DNA of 7,986 bases, from NCBI GenBank assembly GCA_017743275.1, contig JAGHZG010000054.1, forward strand, positions 1 to 7,986, in the 5' to 3' direction. Source of the stretch: Chloroflexota bacterium. Lineage in GTDB: Bacteria > Chloroflexota > Anaerolineae > B4-G1 > DUEL01. Below, in pieces: positions 1 to 7,089 of this stretch. The position numbers and the translations under genes are program-made. Below the pieces are notes generated by a model. It had not been told where the DNA came from. It was given only the letters and a program-made list of their open reading frames with translations, and searched no databases. Position 1 is the first letter of the stretch. Each line of letters begins with the position of its first letter.

Positions 1-1
1 G

Positions 2-310
<309 letters not shown>

Positions 311-369
311 CGGTTGGCGGCTCAAGAGATAACGATGACGGGACGATCAAGAGATTCTGAGGAGGGCCG
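311..369 (+). other. Short intergenic spacer with a 9-bp direct repeat and ribosome binding site
   Basis: This 59-base gap separates two co-directional genes. It contains TCAAGAGAT twice, at 322-330 and 347-355, offset by 25 bases. A strong Shine-Dalgarno-like GGAGGG at 361-366 precedes the ATG at 370 by 3 bases (5 bases from the core GGAG) and supports that start. I see no hairpin terminator here, consistent with read-through between the two genes. Confidence 0.5.
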
Positions 370-3300
370 ATGCATACTGTTTTCCGTCCTGCTTTATGGA
401 TCGCGCTCCTGGGGCTGTTGACCCTGGGGATCGGCGTCGGCCTGGCCGCGCCGCGCGCCGACGTTGCGCCTGCCGCACTCCAAATTGTGGACCTGCAGGC
501 CAGCGCCGCAACCGTCGGCCTGTACGAAAAGTTGGAACTCACCTTCCGCATCACCGGCAGCGGGGCGACCAACCCCTACTTCCCCTACGACCCCGCGCCG
601 CCGCCTGGCGTGCCCGCTGGCGTGGGCATCACCGTGGACGCGCTCTTCAGCCCCGACAACTGGACCACCGTCATCACCCAGCCGGCCTTTCTGTATCAAC
701 CCTATGAGCGCCGCTGCATCTTCAACAACACGGTGGTGACCCACTGTCCGCCCAACGGCGAGGAGTGGCTCTATCCGACGGGTGAGCCGGTCTGGAAAGC
801 GCGTTTTGCGCCCCAGCAGACCGGCACCTGGCGCTATCGCGTGCGCGCCACCGACGCCTCCGGCACAGTCCAGAGCGCCGAGGGGGTGTTCACCGTCGTG
901 CCGTCCACCCTGCCGCACAACCACGGCTTTATCCGCATCAGCCCCACCGACCCCGGCTACTTTGAGTACTCCGACGGCACGCCCTTTATCGGCGTCGGGC
1001 ACGGCGAGGGGGTCTCCGGCTGGCGCTTTACTTACGACGTGGATGACACGCTGGCGCGGCTGGAGGCCGGCCGCGTGAACTTTGTGCGGATGTGGATGAC
1101 CGGCAGCAGTATCTTTATGGCGCCGTGGAACCCCTGGCACTCCCATCACCTGCCCGGCGAGGGCGGCTACTTCAACCCGACCAGCCTGACCTACACCCAC
1201 GCCTACACCGGTCACCTGGTCTCCCTGCGCCTGTGGGATTATGCCGACCCGTCCATGGAAGGGCGGCGCAACCCCTGCATGTTCCAGGGCTTTACCAACA
1301 ACGTCGCCGTCCGGCCCAATACGGCCTACCACCTGAGCGTGCGTCTGAAGACCGTCGGAGTGACCGGCCCCCGAGATCGCCGCTATCCCTACGGATTTGC
1401 CGTGCGCACCGGCGGCTGGTTGGGCGATCAGTGCGCCGACCCGGCATCCACCAGTGGCAACAGCCGCCTGCTGCTGGGCCACGTCAACGGCACCACGCCC
1501 GGCTGGACTACGGTCACTGCCACCTTCACCACCGGCCCGAACCAATACTTCCTGGACAACTTGTACTTGATCCTGGAGAACACCACCGGCGGCGATGCCT
1601 ACGTGGACGAGGTTTCCCTGCGTGAACTGCGCCACGGCGCGCCGACCGGCCCGGAAATCCTGCGCAAGAACCGCTTCGCCTACCACCTCTATTTTGACCA
1701 GCAACCCTCCTGGCAGTGGGATTATCTTTTCCAGCGGGCCGAACAGGGCGAAGTGACCATCCGTCCCGTTGTGCTGGAGAAAAACGACTGGATCGCCAAC
1801 CATCTGGATGCGAACGGCAACCCGGTGGGCGGTTACTACGATCTGGACAACAACCGCTTCTACGCGGCGCCGAACACGGCGGTGCGCCGCCTGCACGAGT
1901 ACTTTTGGCGCTATCTGGTCGCCCGCTGGGGCTATTCGCGCGCCCTACACTCTTGGGAACTGATGAACGAGGGTGACCCCTACAACGGCAATCACTACGC
2001 CATGGCCGACGCCTTTGGCCGCTTTATGCGCAGGCACGACCCGCATCGCCATCCGGTCACCACCTCCAACTGGCACAGTTTCCCGCAGGCCGAGTTCTGG
2101 GCCAACCCGCAATACAGCGGTGTGGACTATGCCGACGTTCACGAATACGCCTGCTGCGGCAACCGCTACGCCGGCTGGGCGCAGAACATCAGCGCGCCGC
2201 TGGCCTTTGAGAACCGCCCGGCCTATGTCGTGGGCGGCCAGGGCCACTCCGTGCGCGTCCCCGGCGCGACGCGGTTCAACAACGCCGGTAGCACCCCGCG
2301 CCACCTCATCATCCGTGGGCGGGGCGAATGGGTGATCCGCTACCAGATGAAGGCCGAGAATTTCACCGGCGCGTGCTCGTTTGGCATACCCCATTCGCTG
2401 GCCGGCCCGCGCCTGATGTGGATACTGGATCACGGGGAGAGCCACTCGCGCAACAGCGTCGTGCCGCCGCCCTCCGAATCGGGCAAGGGCTGGCTCTGCA
2501 CGGCGCCGGCCGGCACCTACGACTGGCGCACCTTCGACAGCCGCTATACCCACGACGGCCAACCGGCGCCACTTAGCGAGCGGATCATCCTGAACGACGA
2601 TCACGTGCACACGCTGTATATCGCCTTCCAGAACGGCTTCGGCACAGGGGGATATGCGTGGATCGACAACGTGGAACTGATCGCGCCGGACGGCCGCCGC
2701 GCCTACCTGAACGGCGAATTTGATCTCACCCACATCATTTCCGATTCCGCGCATCTCTCGGCGGCGTTGAGTATGCAAATCGGCGGGCGCGCCCTCACCG
2801 GCCCGCGCCGGCCGGTCACCCGCGGCGAGGTGGCCATCGGCGATGAGAACGACTATCGCGGCGACGACCAGCACGACCAGCGGAACGACACCCAGGGCGT
2901 CTGGCTGCACAACTTCCTCTGGGCACAGATCAACCCCGGCGGCCTGTACGAACTCTACTGGGACGCAACGAACATCCGCCGCTACGATCTGTACTTTCAC
3001 TTCCGCGCCTTCCGCAACTTTATGGACGGCATCCCGCTCAACAATGGCCGTTATGAGGACGCGCGGGCCACGGCCTCCCATCCCGACCTGCTCGTGCTGG
3101 GACAGGCCGACCGGCTGGCCGGGCGCGGTCATCTCTGGATTCGCCATCGGCAATACACCTGGCGCAACGTGGTGGACGGCGTGACAATCTCGCCTGCCTC
3201 CGGCCAGATCACCGTTCCAGACCTGGTGACGGGCACATATCGGGTCACCTGGTGGGACACCTGGACCGGCGCGCCGACCGCAAGCCAACTGGTCACCACG

Positions 3301-3417
3301 AGCGGCACGACGCTGACCGTCTCGCTGCCGGCGCCGCTGTCCGCAGACGTGGCGCTCCGGTGGGAACGGATCTATCCCCACCGGGTGTTTTTACCACTGG
3401 TTCTCCGAAACCGATAG
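370..3417 (+). CDS. Secreted multidomain glycoside hydrolase-like protein (DUF5060-like plus GH5-like barrel with two CBM-like inserts)
   Basis: This 1015-residue exported protein is a probable polysaccharide hydrolase; the substrate cannot be read from sequence. Residues 1-27 or 1-30 form a signal peptide (hydrophobic core, then A-rich cleavage region). Residues about 37-178 resemble the DUF5060 beta domain that precedes many glycosidases; C116 and C126 may pair. A GH5-like (clan GH-A) barrel starts near 183, with NFVRMWM (R240) matching the conserved strand-2 arginine. Residues about 266-420 look like a CBM4/9-type beta-sandwich insert ending in YVDEVSL. The barrel resumes with WELMNEG (N533, E534, probable acid/base) and DVHEY (H591). 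A second beta-sandwich-like insert spans about 600-775 and ends WIDNVEL. RGE at 818-820 is the likely nucleophile (E820), and W851 in HNFLWAQ may be the strand-8 tryptophan. A C-terminal beta domain (TYRVTWWDTWTG) leads to VFLPLVLRNR at the end. The start is supported by GGAGGG at 361-366. Catalytic assignments are by pattern only. Confidence 0.85.
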   Translation: MHTVFRPALWIALLGLLTLGIGVGLAAPRADVAPAALQIVDLQASAATVGLYEKLELTFRITGSGATNPYFPYDPAPPPGVPAGVGITVDALFSPDNWTTVITQPAFLYQPYERRCIFNNTVVTHCPPNGEEWLYPTGEPVWKARFAPQQTGTWRYRVRATDASGTVQSAEGVFTVVPSTLPHNHGFIRISPTDPGYFEYSDGTPFIGVGHGEGVSGWRFTYDVDDTLARLEAGRVNFVRMWMTGSSIFMAPWNPWHSHHLPGEGGYFNPTSLTYTHAYTGHLVSLRLWDYADPSMEGRRNPCMFQGFTNNVAVRPNTAYHLSVRLKTVGVTGPRDRRYPYGFAVRTGGWLGDQCADPASTSGNSRLLLGHVNGTTPGWTTVTATFTTGPNQYFLDNLYLILENTTGGDAYVDEVSLRELRHGAPTGPEILRKNRFAYHLYFDQQPSWQWDYLFQRAEQGEVTIRPVVLEKNDWIANHLDANGNPVGGYYDLDNNRFYAAPNTAVRRLHEYFWRYLVARWGYSRALHSWELMNEGDPYNGNHYAMADAFGRFMRRHDPHRHPVTTSNWHSFPQAEFWANPQYSGVDYADVHEYACCGNRYAGWAQNISAPLAFENRPAYVVGGQGHSVRVPGATRFNNAGSTPRHLIIRGRGEWVIRYQMKAENFTGACSFGIPHSLAGPRLMWILDHGESHSRNSVVPPPSESGKGWLCTAPAGTYDWRTFDSRYTHDGQPAPLSERIILNDDHVHTLYIAFQNGFGTGGYAWIDNVELIAPDGRRAYLNGEFDLTHIISDSAHLSAALSMQIGGRALTGPRRPVTRGEVAIGDENDYRGDDQHDQRNDTQGVWLHNFLWAQINPGGLYELYWDATNIRRYDLYFHFRAFRNFMDGIPLNNGRYEDARATASHPDLLVLGQADRLAGRGHLWIRHRQYTWRNVVDGVTISPASGQITVPDLVTGTYRVTWWDTWTGAPTASQLVTTSGTTLTVSLPAPLSADVALRWERIYPHRVFLPLVLRNR

Positions 3418-3453
3418 GGTAAGGTCTCGTCTCAGCCTGTGGCCGGTCTCTGG

Positions 3454-3481
3454 GTAGGACAACTGCGAGCAGTTGTCCTAC
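3454..3481. repeat. Perfect inverted repeat with 13-bp arms (hairpin)
   Basis: GTAGGACAACTGC at 3454-3466 is exactly repeated in reverse complement as GCAGTTGTCCTAC at 3469-3481, separated by GA. As RNA this gives a long stem with an effective CGAG tetraloop. It lies 36 bases after the hydrolase-like stop codon and 32 bases before the next ATG. No T-run follows, so it is not a classical intrinsic terminator. It could be an RNA-processing or stabilising stem, an attenuator, or one copy of a dispersed palindromic repeat. Confidence 0.85.
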
Positions 3482-3500
3482 ACTCTCGCAACACACTTAC

Positions 3501-3506
3501 AGGAGA
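3501..3506 (+). promoter_or_regulatory. Ribosome binding site fixing the start of the beta-propeller gene
   Basis: AGGAGA lies 7 bases before ATG 3514, and the signal peptide begins directly at that ATG. This favours 3514 over the in-frame GTG at 3439, which has no Shine-Dalgarno sequence and would translate through the hairpin. Confidence 0.75.
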
Positions 3507-3513
3507 TGAAGCG

Positions 3514-5592
3514 ATGAAGAGCAAAGTGCTTATCATCTTGCTCATCCTTGTCCTGCTTGGATTGATCGGCATATCCACCGTTCATCCCCCTCATCTCAAC
3601 GCCCAACAGACTACCCCCACTCCGCAGGCCTACCTGCCCCTGGTGATGCGCGCATATCCTCCGTCTGTCGCGTCCCAGGAATGGAGCCAGCACGCCCACG
3701 ACGCCCAGCACACCGGCTATACGGCGCAGACCGTCCCCTACCCCTGGCGGCTGCGCTGGATCTGGAACGGGGTGGACGCTGGCGGCCGGGTGAGCAAAGT
3801 CACCACCGGCGGCTCGCTCCCGCGCAACGTCCAGCCGGTCACCGGCGGGGGGCGGGTCTATGTTGCAGCGGGCACCGACGGCGTCTTCGCTCTCAGCGAG
3901 GCCACCGGCCAGGAACTCTGGCGGCGGGGCGGCATCGGCGCCATCAATTCCACCGTCGCCTACGACGCCGACACCCAGGCGGTCTTCGCCGTCTCGGCCA
4001 ACGGCACTCTCTACAAACTGCGCGCCTCCGACGGCGCCGTGCTGGGCCAGTTCGCCTCCGGCCAAACGAGCGACCTGCCCCTGCCGCCGGCCGTCGTCAG
4101 CGACCGGGTGTTCTTCTCTATGGGCAACTCGGTCTACGCGGTCAACAAGCAGACGATGGGGCAAATCTGGCGCTACAACGCAGGCACGGGCCTGACCGTT
4201 GCCGTCCCACCCGCCTATTCCCCCTCGCGCGACCTGGTGATCGTCGCCACCGAGCCGGACCTCTACGTCCACGCCATCCGCAACGCCGACGGCGCCCGCC
4301 AGTGGCGCGTGCGGCCGGTGCACTCCAGCCGCTCCTTCGAGGACCCCACTGAGTACCGCTACGGCTGGCCGGTGATCGCCGAAAGCGCCGGCTATGTGCT
4401 GATCAAGGTACGGCTGGATTGGGAGACCATCTGGCGGGACTGGCCGCAGACCAACAGCGAAATGCGTCAGTTCCTCAGGGAAAACCCCGACCAGCAGGCG
4501 CTCTTCGTGCTGGACCTGGACGATGGCCGCGTGCCGTACATCGCCAACGTGGGCAACGGCGGCTACGGGGATAGCGGCTACGTGCCGATGGGGCCCCAGC
4601 CGGTGGTGAAGCGGTTGCCCAACGGCAAAGAGGTTGTTTACACCATCATCCGCGCCAAACACGCCTACGACCCCCGCTGGGACTCCCATTTCGGCGAGAT
4701 GGTGCTGGATAACACCACCGTGAGCGGGCTGACCGGCGGCGACGTGCGCTTCATCGCTTTTGACTGGCCGCCGGGCTCTGAGGACCCCTTCCTGATCACC
4801 GACGAGCAGCCGAATGTCTCTATGGCCGGAGACTATCTGTTTGGCGGGCACTGGGAGGCGGGCTTTGCCCTCCGGATTCTGGACCGCTCCGATGCGCTCG
4901 GCAGTTTCACGAACCGGATCACCAGCCAGCGCCTCTACAACGTTGTTACCTCCCAGGACAACACCGGCGCCTGCGCCTTCAGCTCTTCCCACTACTGCGC
5001 CAGCGGCCTGGAGAACACGCGCATGTATGATTTCGGCTTTTACATCTATTACAACCAGGGAGCGGTCTACGACCAGTACTGGAGCGAATACGCCACCTGG
5101 GTGGTGAGCAACGATAATGTCTATTTTCGCAGTTGTGACGGCGCGATTGTGGCCCTGACGAGCGGCAACCCTCAATCTGCAACACGTAATCCGCAAAACG
5201 TAATACGTAATGGGCGTTACGCAGCCGCCTCCCCGGAGACCTATCAGCCCATCGCTTCATCGCCCGCCGCGGTCATCCCGCACACCCAGGCGCGCCAGTG
5301 GGCCGGGCAGACAGTGACTGTCACCGGCACGCTGCGCTACGTCTTCAACAACGGCAAACAGGTCCTGCTGGGCTTCTCGGACCCGCATCAGGGCAGTTTC
5401 AAGGCCATCATCCGCCAGGCCGACTGGGCTTCCTTCGGCGGGCCGCCGGAACGGTTGTACCGCGCGGGCCAGTGGGTGGAGGTGATCGGCCGGATCGCCT
5501 GGTACCAGGGCGACCCGGCGGTCTACGTCACCGCGCCGGAGCAAATCCGGGTGTTGGGCCCGGAGCAGAAAGGGGGCCACAATGGCCGCTGA
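3514..5592 (+). CDS. Secreted PQQ-type beta-propeller protein with C-terminal OB-fold-like domain
   Basis: This 692-residue exported protein starts at ATG 3514. Residues 1-30 form a signal peptide (MKSK, a run of Leu/Ile/Val, ending HLNA); there is no lipobox cysteine. A short TTPTPQ linker leads to YLPLVMR at 40-46. HDAQHTGYT near residue 65 is the usual opening of PQQ-like (quinoprotein-type) propellers. Blade-like repeats follow, such as VYVAAGTDGVFALSEATGQ (about 115), VFAVSANGTLYKL (about 158), VFFSMGNSVYAVN (about 199) and VYFRSCDGAIVAL (about 536). Such propellers can be scaffolds or binding proteins and need not bind PQQ; none of the dehydrogenase catalytic features are evident. Residues 552-570 are a repeat-derived linker. 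Residues about 592-685 (GQTVTVTGTL, AIIRQADW, VEVIGRIAWYQG, VTAPEQI) resemble an OB-fold domain of the nucleic-acid-binding type. The gene overlaps the next one by 11 bases. Exact ligand and role are unknown. Confidence 0.85.
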   Translation: MKSKVLIILLILVLLGLIGISTVHPPHLNAQQTTPTPQAYLPLVMRAYPPSVASQEWSQHAHDAQHTGYTAQTVPYPWRLRWIWNGVDAGGRVSKVTTGGSLPRNVQPVTGGGRVYVAAGTDGVFALSEATGQELWRRGGIGAINSTVAYDADTQAVFAVSANGTLYKLRASDGAVLGQFASGQTSDLPLPPAVVSDRVFFSMGNSVYAVNKQTMGQIWRYNAGTGLTVAVPPAYSPSRDLVIVATEPDLYVHAIRNADGARQWRVRPVHSSRSFEDPTEYRYGWPVIAESAGYVLIKVRLDWETIWRDWPQTNSEMRQFLRENPDQQALFVLDLDDGRVPYIANVGNGGYGDSGYVPMGPQPVVKRLPNGKEVVYTIIRAKHAYDPRWDSHFGEMVLDNTTVSGLTGGDVRFIAFDWPPGSEDPFLITDEQPNVSMAGDYLFGGHWEAGFALRILDRSDALGSFTNRITSQRLYNVVTSQDNTGACAFSSSHYCASGLENTRMYDFGFYIYYNQGAVYDQYWSEYATWVVSNDNVYFRSCDGAIVALTSGNPQSATRNPQNVIRNGRYAAASPETYQPIASSPAAVIPHTQARQWAGQTVTVTGTLRYVFNNGKQVLLGFSDPHQGSFKAIIRQADWASFGGPPERLYRAGQWVEVIGRIAWYQGDPAVYVTAPEQIRVLGPEQKGGHNGR
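5167..5222 (+). repeat. Degenerate 21-bp tandem repeat in frame within the beta-propeller gene
   Basis: Two 21-base units, 5167-5187 and 5188-5208, match at 14 of 21 positions; a partial third begins at 5209. They encode the 7-residue units NPQSATR and NPQNVIR, then NGRYA. The heptamer ACGTAAT occurs at 5184-5190, 5198-5204 and 5205-5211. A small inverted pair CGTAA/TTACG lies at 5206-5210 and 5217-5221. The stretch is richer in A and T than the surrounding coding sequence. It sits exactly in the linker between the propeller and OB-like domain, as expected for a tolerated repeat insertion. Confidence 0.65.
5571..5576 (+). promoter_or_regulatory. Ribosome binding site for the CBM9-like/DNRLRE gene, inside the preceding gene
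   Basis: AGGGGG ends 5 bases before ATG 5582 and lies inside the last codons of the upstream gene. Together with the 11-base overlap this suggests translational coupling of the two exported proteins. Confidence 0.55.
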
Positions 5593-7030
5593 ATCTCATA
5601 AAAACAAAGGGTTCATCTTTGGGCTGACGGCGCTGCTGGGCCTGCTGGCGCTGATCGTCTCGGGTCCGCCCGTCGTCTCCGGCCAGCCCTTGCAGCCCAC
5701 CGGCGAGACCTTCATATACCTGCCATTGGTGATGAGGGGGTACTGCGCGCCGGAGACGCTGCCCCGCATCAACGCCCCCCGTTTCTTCGGCGATATTCCC
5801 TTTGAGCAGACCGCCATCGCCTGGTTCGGACAGGTCTCCCCCACGCAGAACTACGCCGACATCCGCGTGGGCTATAACGCCAACGAGTTGTACGTTTACC
5901 TGGCGGTCTTTGACCGCCACCTGTGGTACGACGAGAACCCCACGCCGCAGACGTTGACCCAATGGGATGCGGTGACGCTGCTATTGGACACGTCCGGTGG
6001 CAACACGCTCTCTCCGGCTTCCTGGCGCTTTGTGGCCCAACTCTACGGGGAGACCAGCCCGGCGCGCCGCGCGGTCTACCGGGGGAGCGCGTCCGGCTGG
6101 CAGGCCGTGAGCGTCCCCTTCGGGGCCGTGCCCGGCTGGCGCGGCAACGCGCTCAACGACGATAGCGACAGCGACCGCGGCTGGGCGATGGGCTTCACCA
6201 TCCCCTTCAGCAGTCTGGGCCTGGCCTCGGCCCCCTCTATGGGAACGACTTGGCGGATGGCCGTCCTGCTCCACGACCGGGACTCGCGGGCCGGCCCGCC
6301 CGTGGGCGACCAGTCCTGGCCGCCCGCTACCGGGCCGGATAACCCGGGCTGTTGGGGCTTCTTGACCTTCGGCATCCCGGCTTACCGCGCGGTCGGCCCA
6401 TCCACCGACCACACCCTCATCCGCCGGCCCACGCAGAACAGCCCGCTGGTCCCCGACGCCGACGTGGGCGGCACCATCGCCAACCAGTGCCCCGGCGACG
6501 AGTACCACATCTGGAACGTGTGGGGCAACCGCAACGATGGCCACGCCCCGGATTTCAACATCCAGAACCAGTCCGACGTGGCCGACTGGCCCTGCTTCGC
6601 CAAATACTACATCACCTTCCCGCTGGATAGCATCCCGCGCGGCAAGACCATCATTTCGGCCACGCTGACGCTCTACCAGTTCGGCAACGCCGGCGGGCCG
6701 GGGGAGGCGCAGCCCTCGTGGATTCAGGTGCTGATCGCTTCGGCGGACTGGCGCGAAGAGACCATCACCTGGAACAACGCGCCGCTGGCCTACGAGAACA
6801 TCGGGGGCAGTTGGGTAGGTGTGCTCTCTGAGCATCCGGGCTGGCCGGGGGTGCCGCGCACCTGGAATGTCTCCTACGCGGTGGCGCGGGCCTACGCGCG
6901 GGGTGAGCCGCTGCGCCTGGTGCTCTACAGCGCCGACTCAGCCTACCACAGCGGCAAGTACTTTGTCTCTTCGGATACCGGGGATTGGAACGTGGAGGGT
7001 CGCCCGCGGCTGGAGGTGTGGTGGAGATAG
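5582..7030 (+). CDS. Secreted carbohydrate-binding protein: CBM9-like plus DNRLRE (CBM96-like) domains
   Basis: This is a 482-residue exported protein with no recognisable catalytic domain. Residues 1-34 form a signal peptide (basic HKNK, hydrophobic stretch 11-27, cleavage near VVSG). YLPLVMR follows at 46-52. Residues about 58-265 resemble the CBM9/DOMON-like beta-sandwich: DIRVGYNANELYVYLAVFD from residue 93 and WDAVTLLLD at 128-136 are characteristic. Residues about 290-482 match the DNRLRE (CBM96-like) pattern: YYITFPLDSIP, ATLTLYQF, W390 and W397 in the W-x-E-E-T-I-T-W-N-N-A-P motif, then KYFVSSD and RPRLEVWW at the C-terminus. Such domains are known from polysaccharide-degrading bacteria, so a role in binding glycan or decorating the cell surface is inferred. 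It is the last gene of the plus-strand run and probably translationally coupled to the beta-propeller gene. The specific ligand is unknown. Confidence 0.85.
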   Translation: MAAESHKNKGFIFGLTALLGLLALIVSGPPVVSGQPLQPTGETFIYLPLVMRGYCAPETLPRINAPRFFGDIPFEQTAIAWFGQVSPTQNYADIRVGYNANELYVYLAVFDRHLWYDENPTPQTLTQWDAVTLLLDTSGGNTLSPASWRFVAQLYGETSPARRAVYRGSASGWQAVSVPFGAVPGWRGNALNDDSDSDRGWAMGFTIPFSSLGLASAPSMGTTWRMAVLLHDRDSRAGPPVGDQSWPPATGPDNPGCWGFLTFGIPAYRAVGPSTDHTLIRRPTQNSPLVPDADVGGTIANQCPGDEYHIWNVWGNRNDGHAPDFNIQNQSDVADWPCFAKYYITFPLDSIPRGKTIISATLTLYQFGNAGGPGEAQPSWIQVLIASADWREETITWNNAPLAYENIGGSWVGVLSEHPGWPGVPRTWNVSYAVARAYARGEPLRLVLYSADSAYHSGKYFVSSDTGDWNVEGRPRLEVWWR

Positions 7031-7033
7031 AAA

Positions 7034-7074
7034 GGGGTTTGGGGGCAGCGGCGAAGCCGTTGCCCCCAAACCCC
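7034..7074. terminator. Long hairpin between convergent genes, probable bidirectional terminator or palindromic repeat
   Basis: Positions 7034-7052 pair with 7056-7074 as a 19-bp stem with one G-T wobble (7048/7060) and the loop GAA. It starts 4 bases after the plus-strand stop and ends 15 bases beyond the minus-strand stop. In the plus direction the stem is followed by CATACT, without a T-run. In the minus direction it is followed by TTTCTATC, a weak T-tract, so termination of the PHP gene is the better-supported role. The G/C-run design (GGGGTTTGGGGG against its complement) also resembles dispersed palindromes of GC-rich genomes. Confidence 0.65.
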
Positions 7075-7089
7075 CATACTCTCCCCCCT

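Larger units (their letters stand above)
3418..3513 (+). other. Intergenic spacer carrying a hairpin and ribosome binding site
   Basis: These 96 bases separate the hydrolase-like gene from the beta-propeller gene. They hold the perfect inverted repeat at 3454-3481 and the AGGAGA at 3501-3506. No convincing sigma-70 promoter was seen. Confidence 0.6.

Noticed and set aside
3439..3513. GTG at 3439 as start of the beta-propeller gene
   Set aside because: It has no Shine-Dalgarno sequence, would place 25 residues before a typical signal peptide and would translate through the 3454-3481 hairpin. ATG 3514 has AGGAGA 7 bases upstream.
3514..3603. Lipoprotein signal peptide
   Set aside because: No cysteine lies near the cleavage region of the propeller protein, or near that of the other two visible signal peptides, so a lipobox is excluded.
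3631..3651. LPLV motif as a sortase (LPXTG-like) signal
   Set aside because: There is no Thr-Gly, no following transmembrane segment and no basic tail, and it occurs near the N-terminus in two proteins.
394..5196. Long minus-strand open frames (394-1896, 1945-3381, 3478-5196)
   Set aside because: They lie antisense to three well-supported genes, have low-complexity Ala/Gly/Val/Arg-rich translations with no domains, and are expected by-products of high GC at third codon positions.
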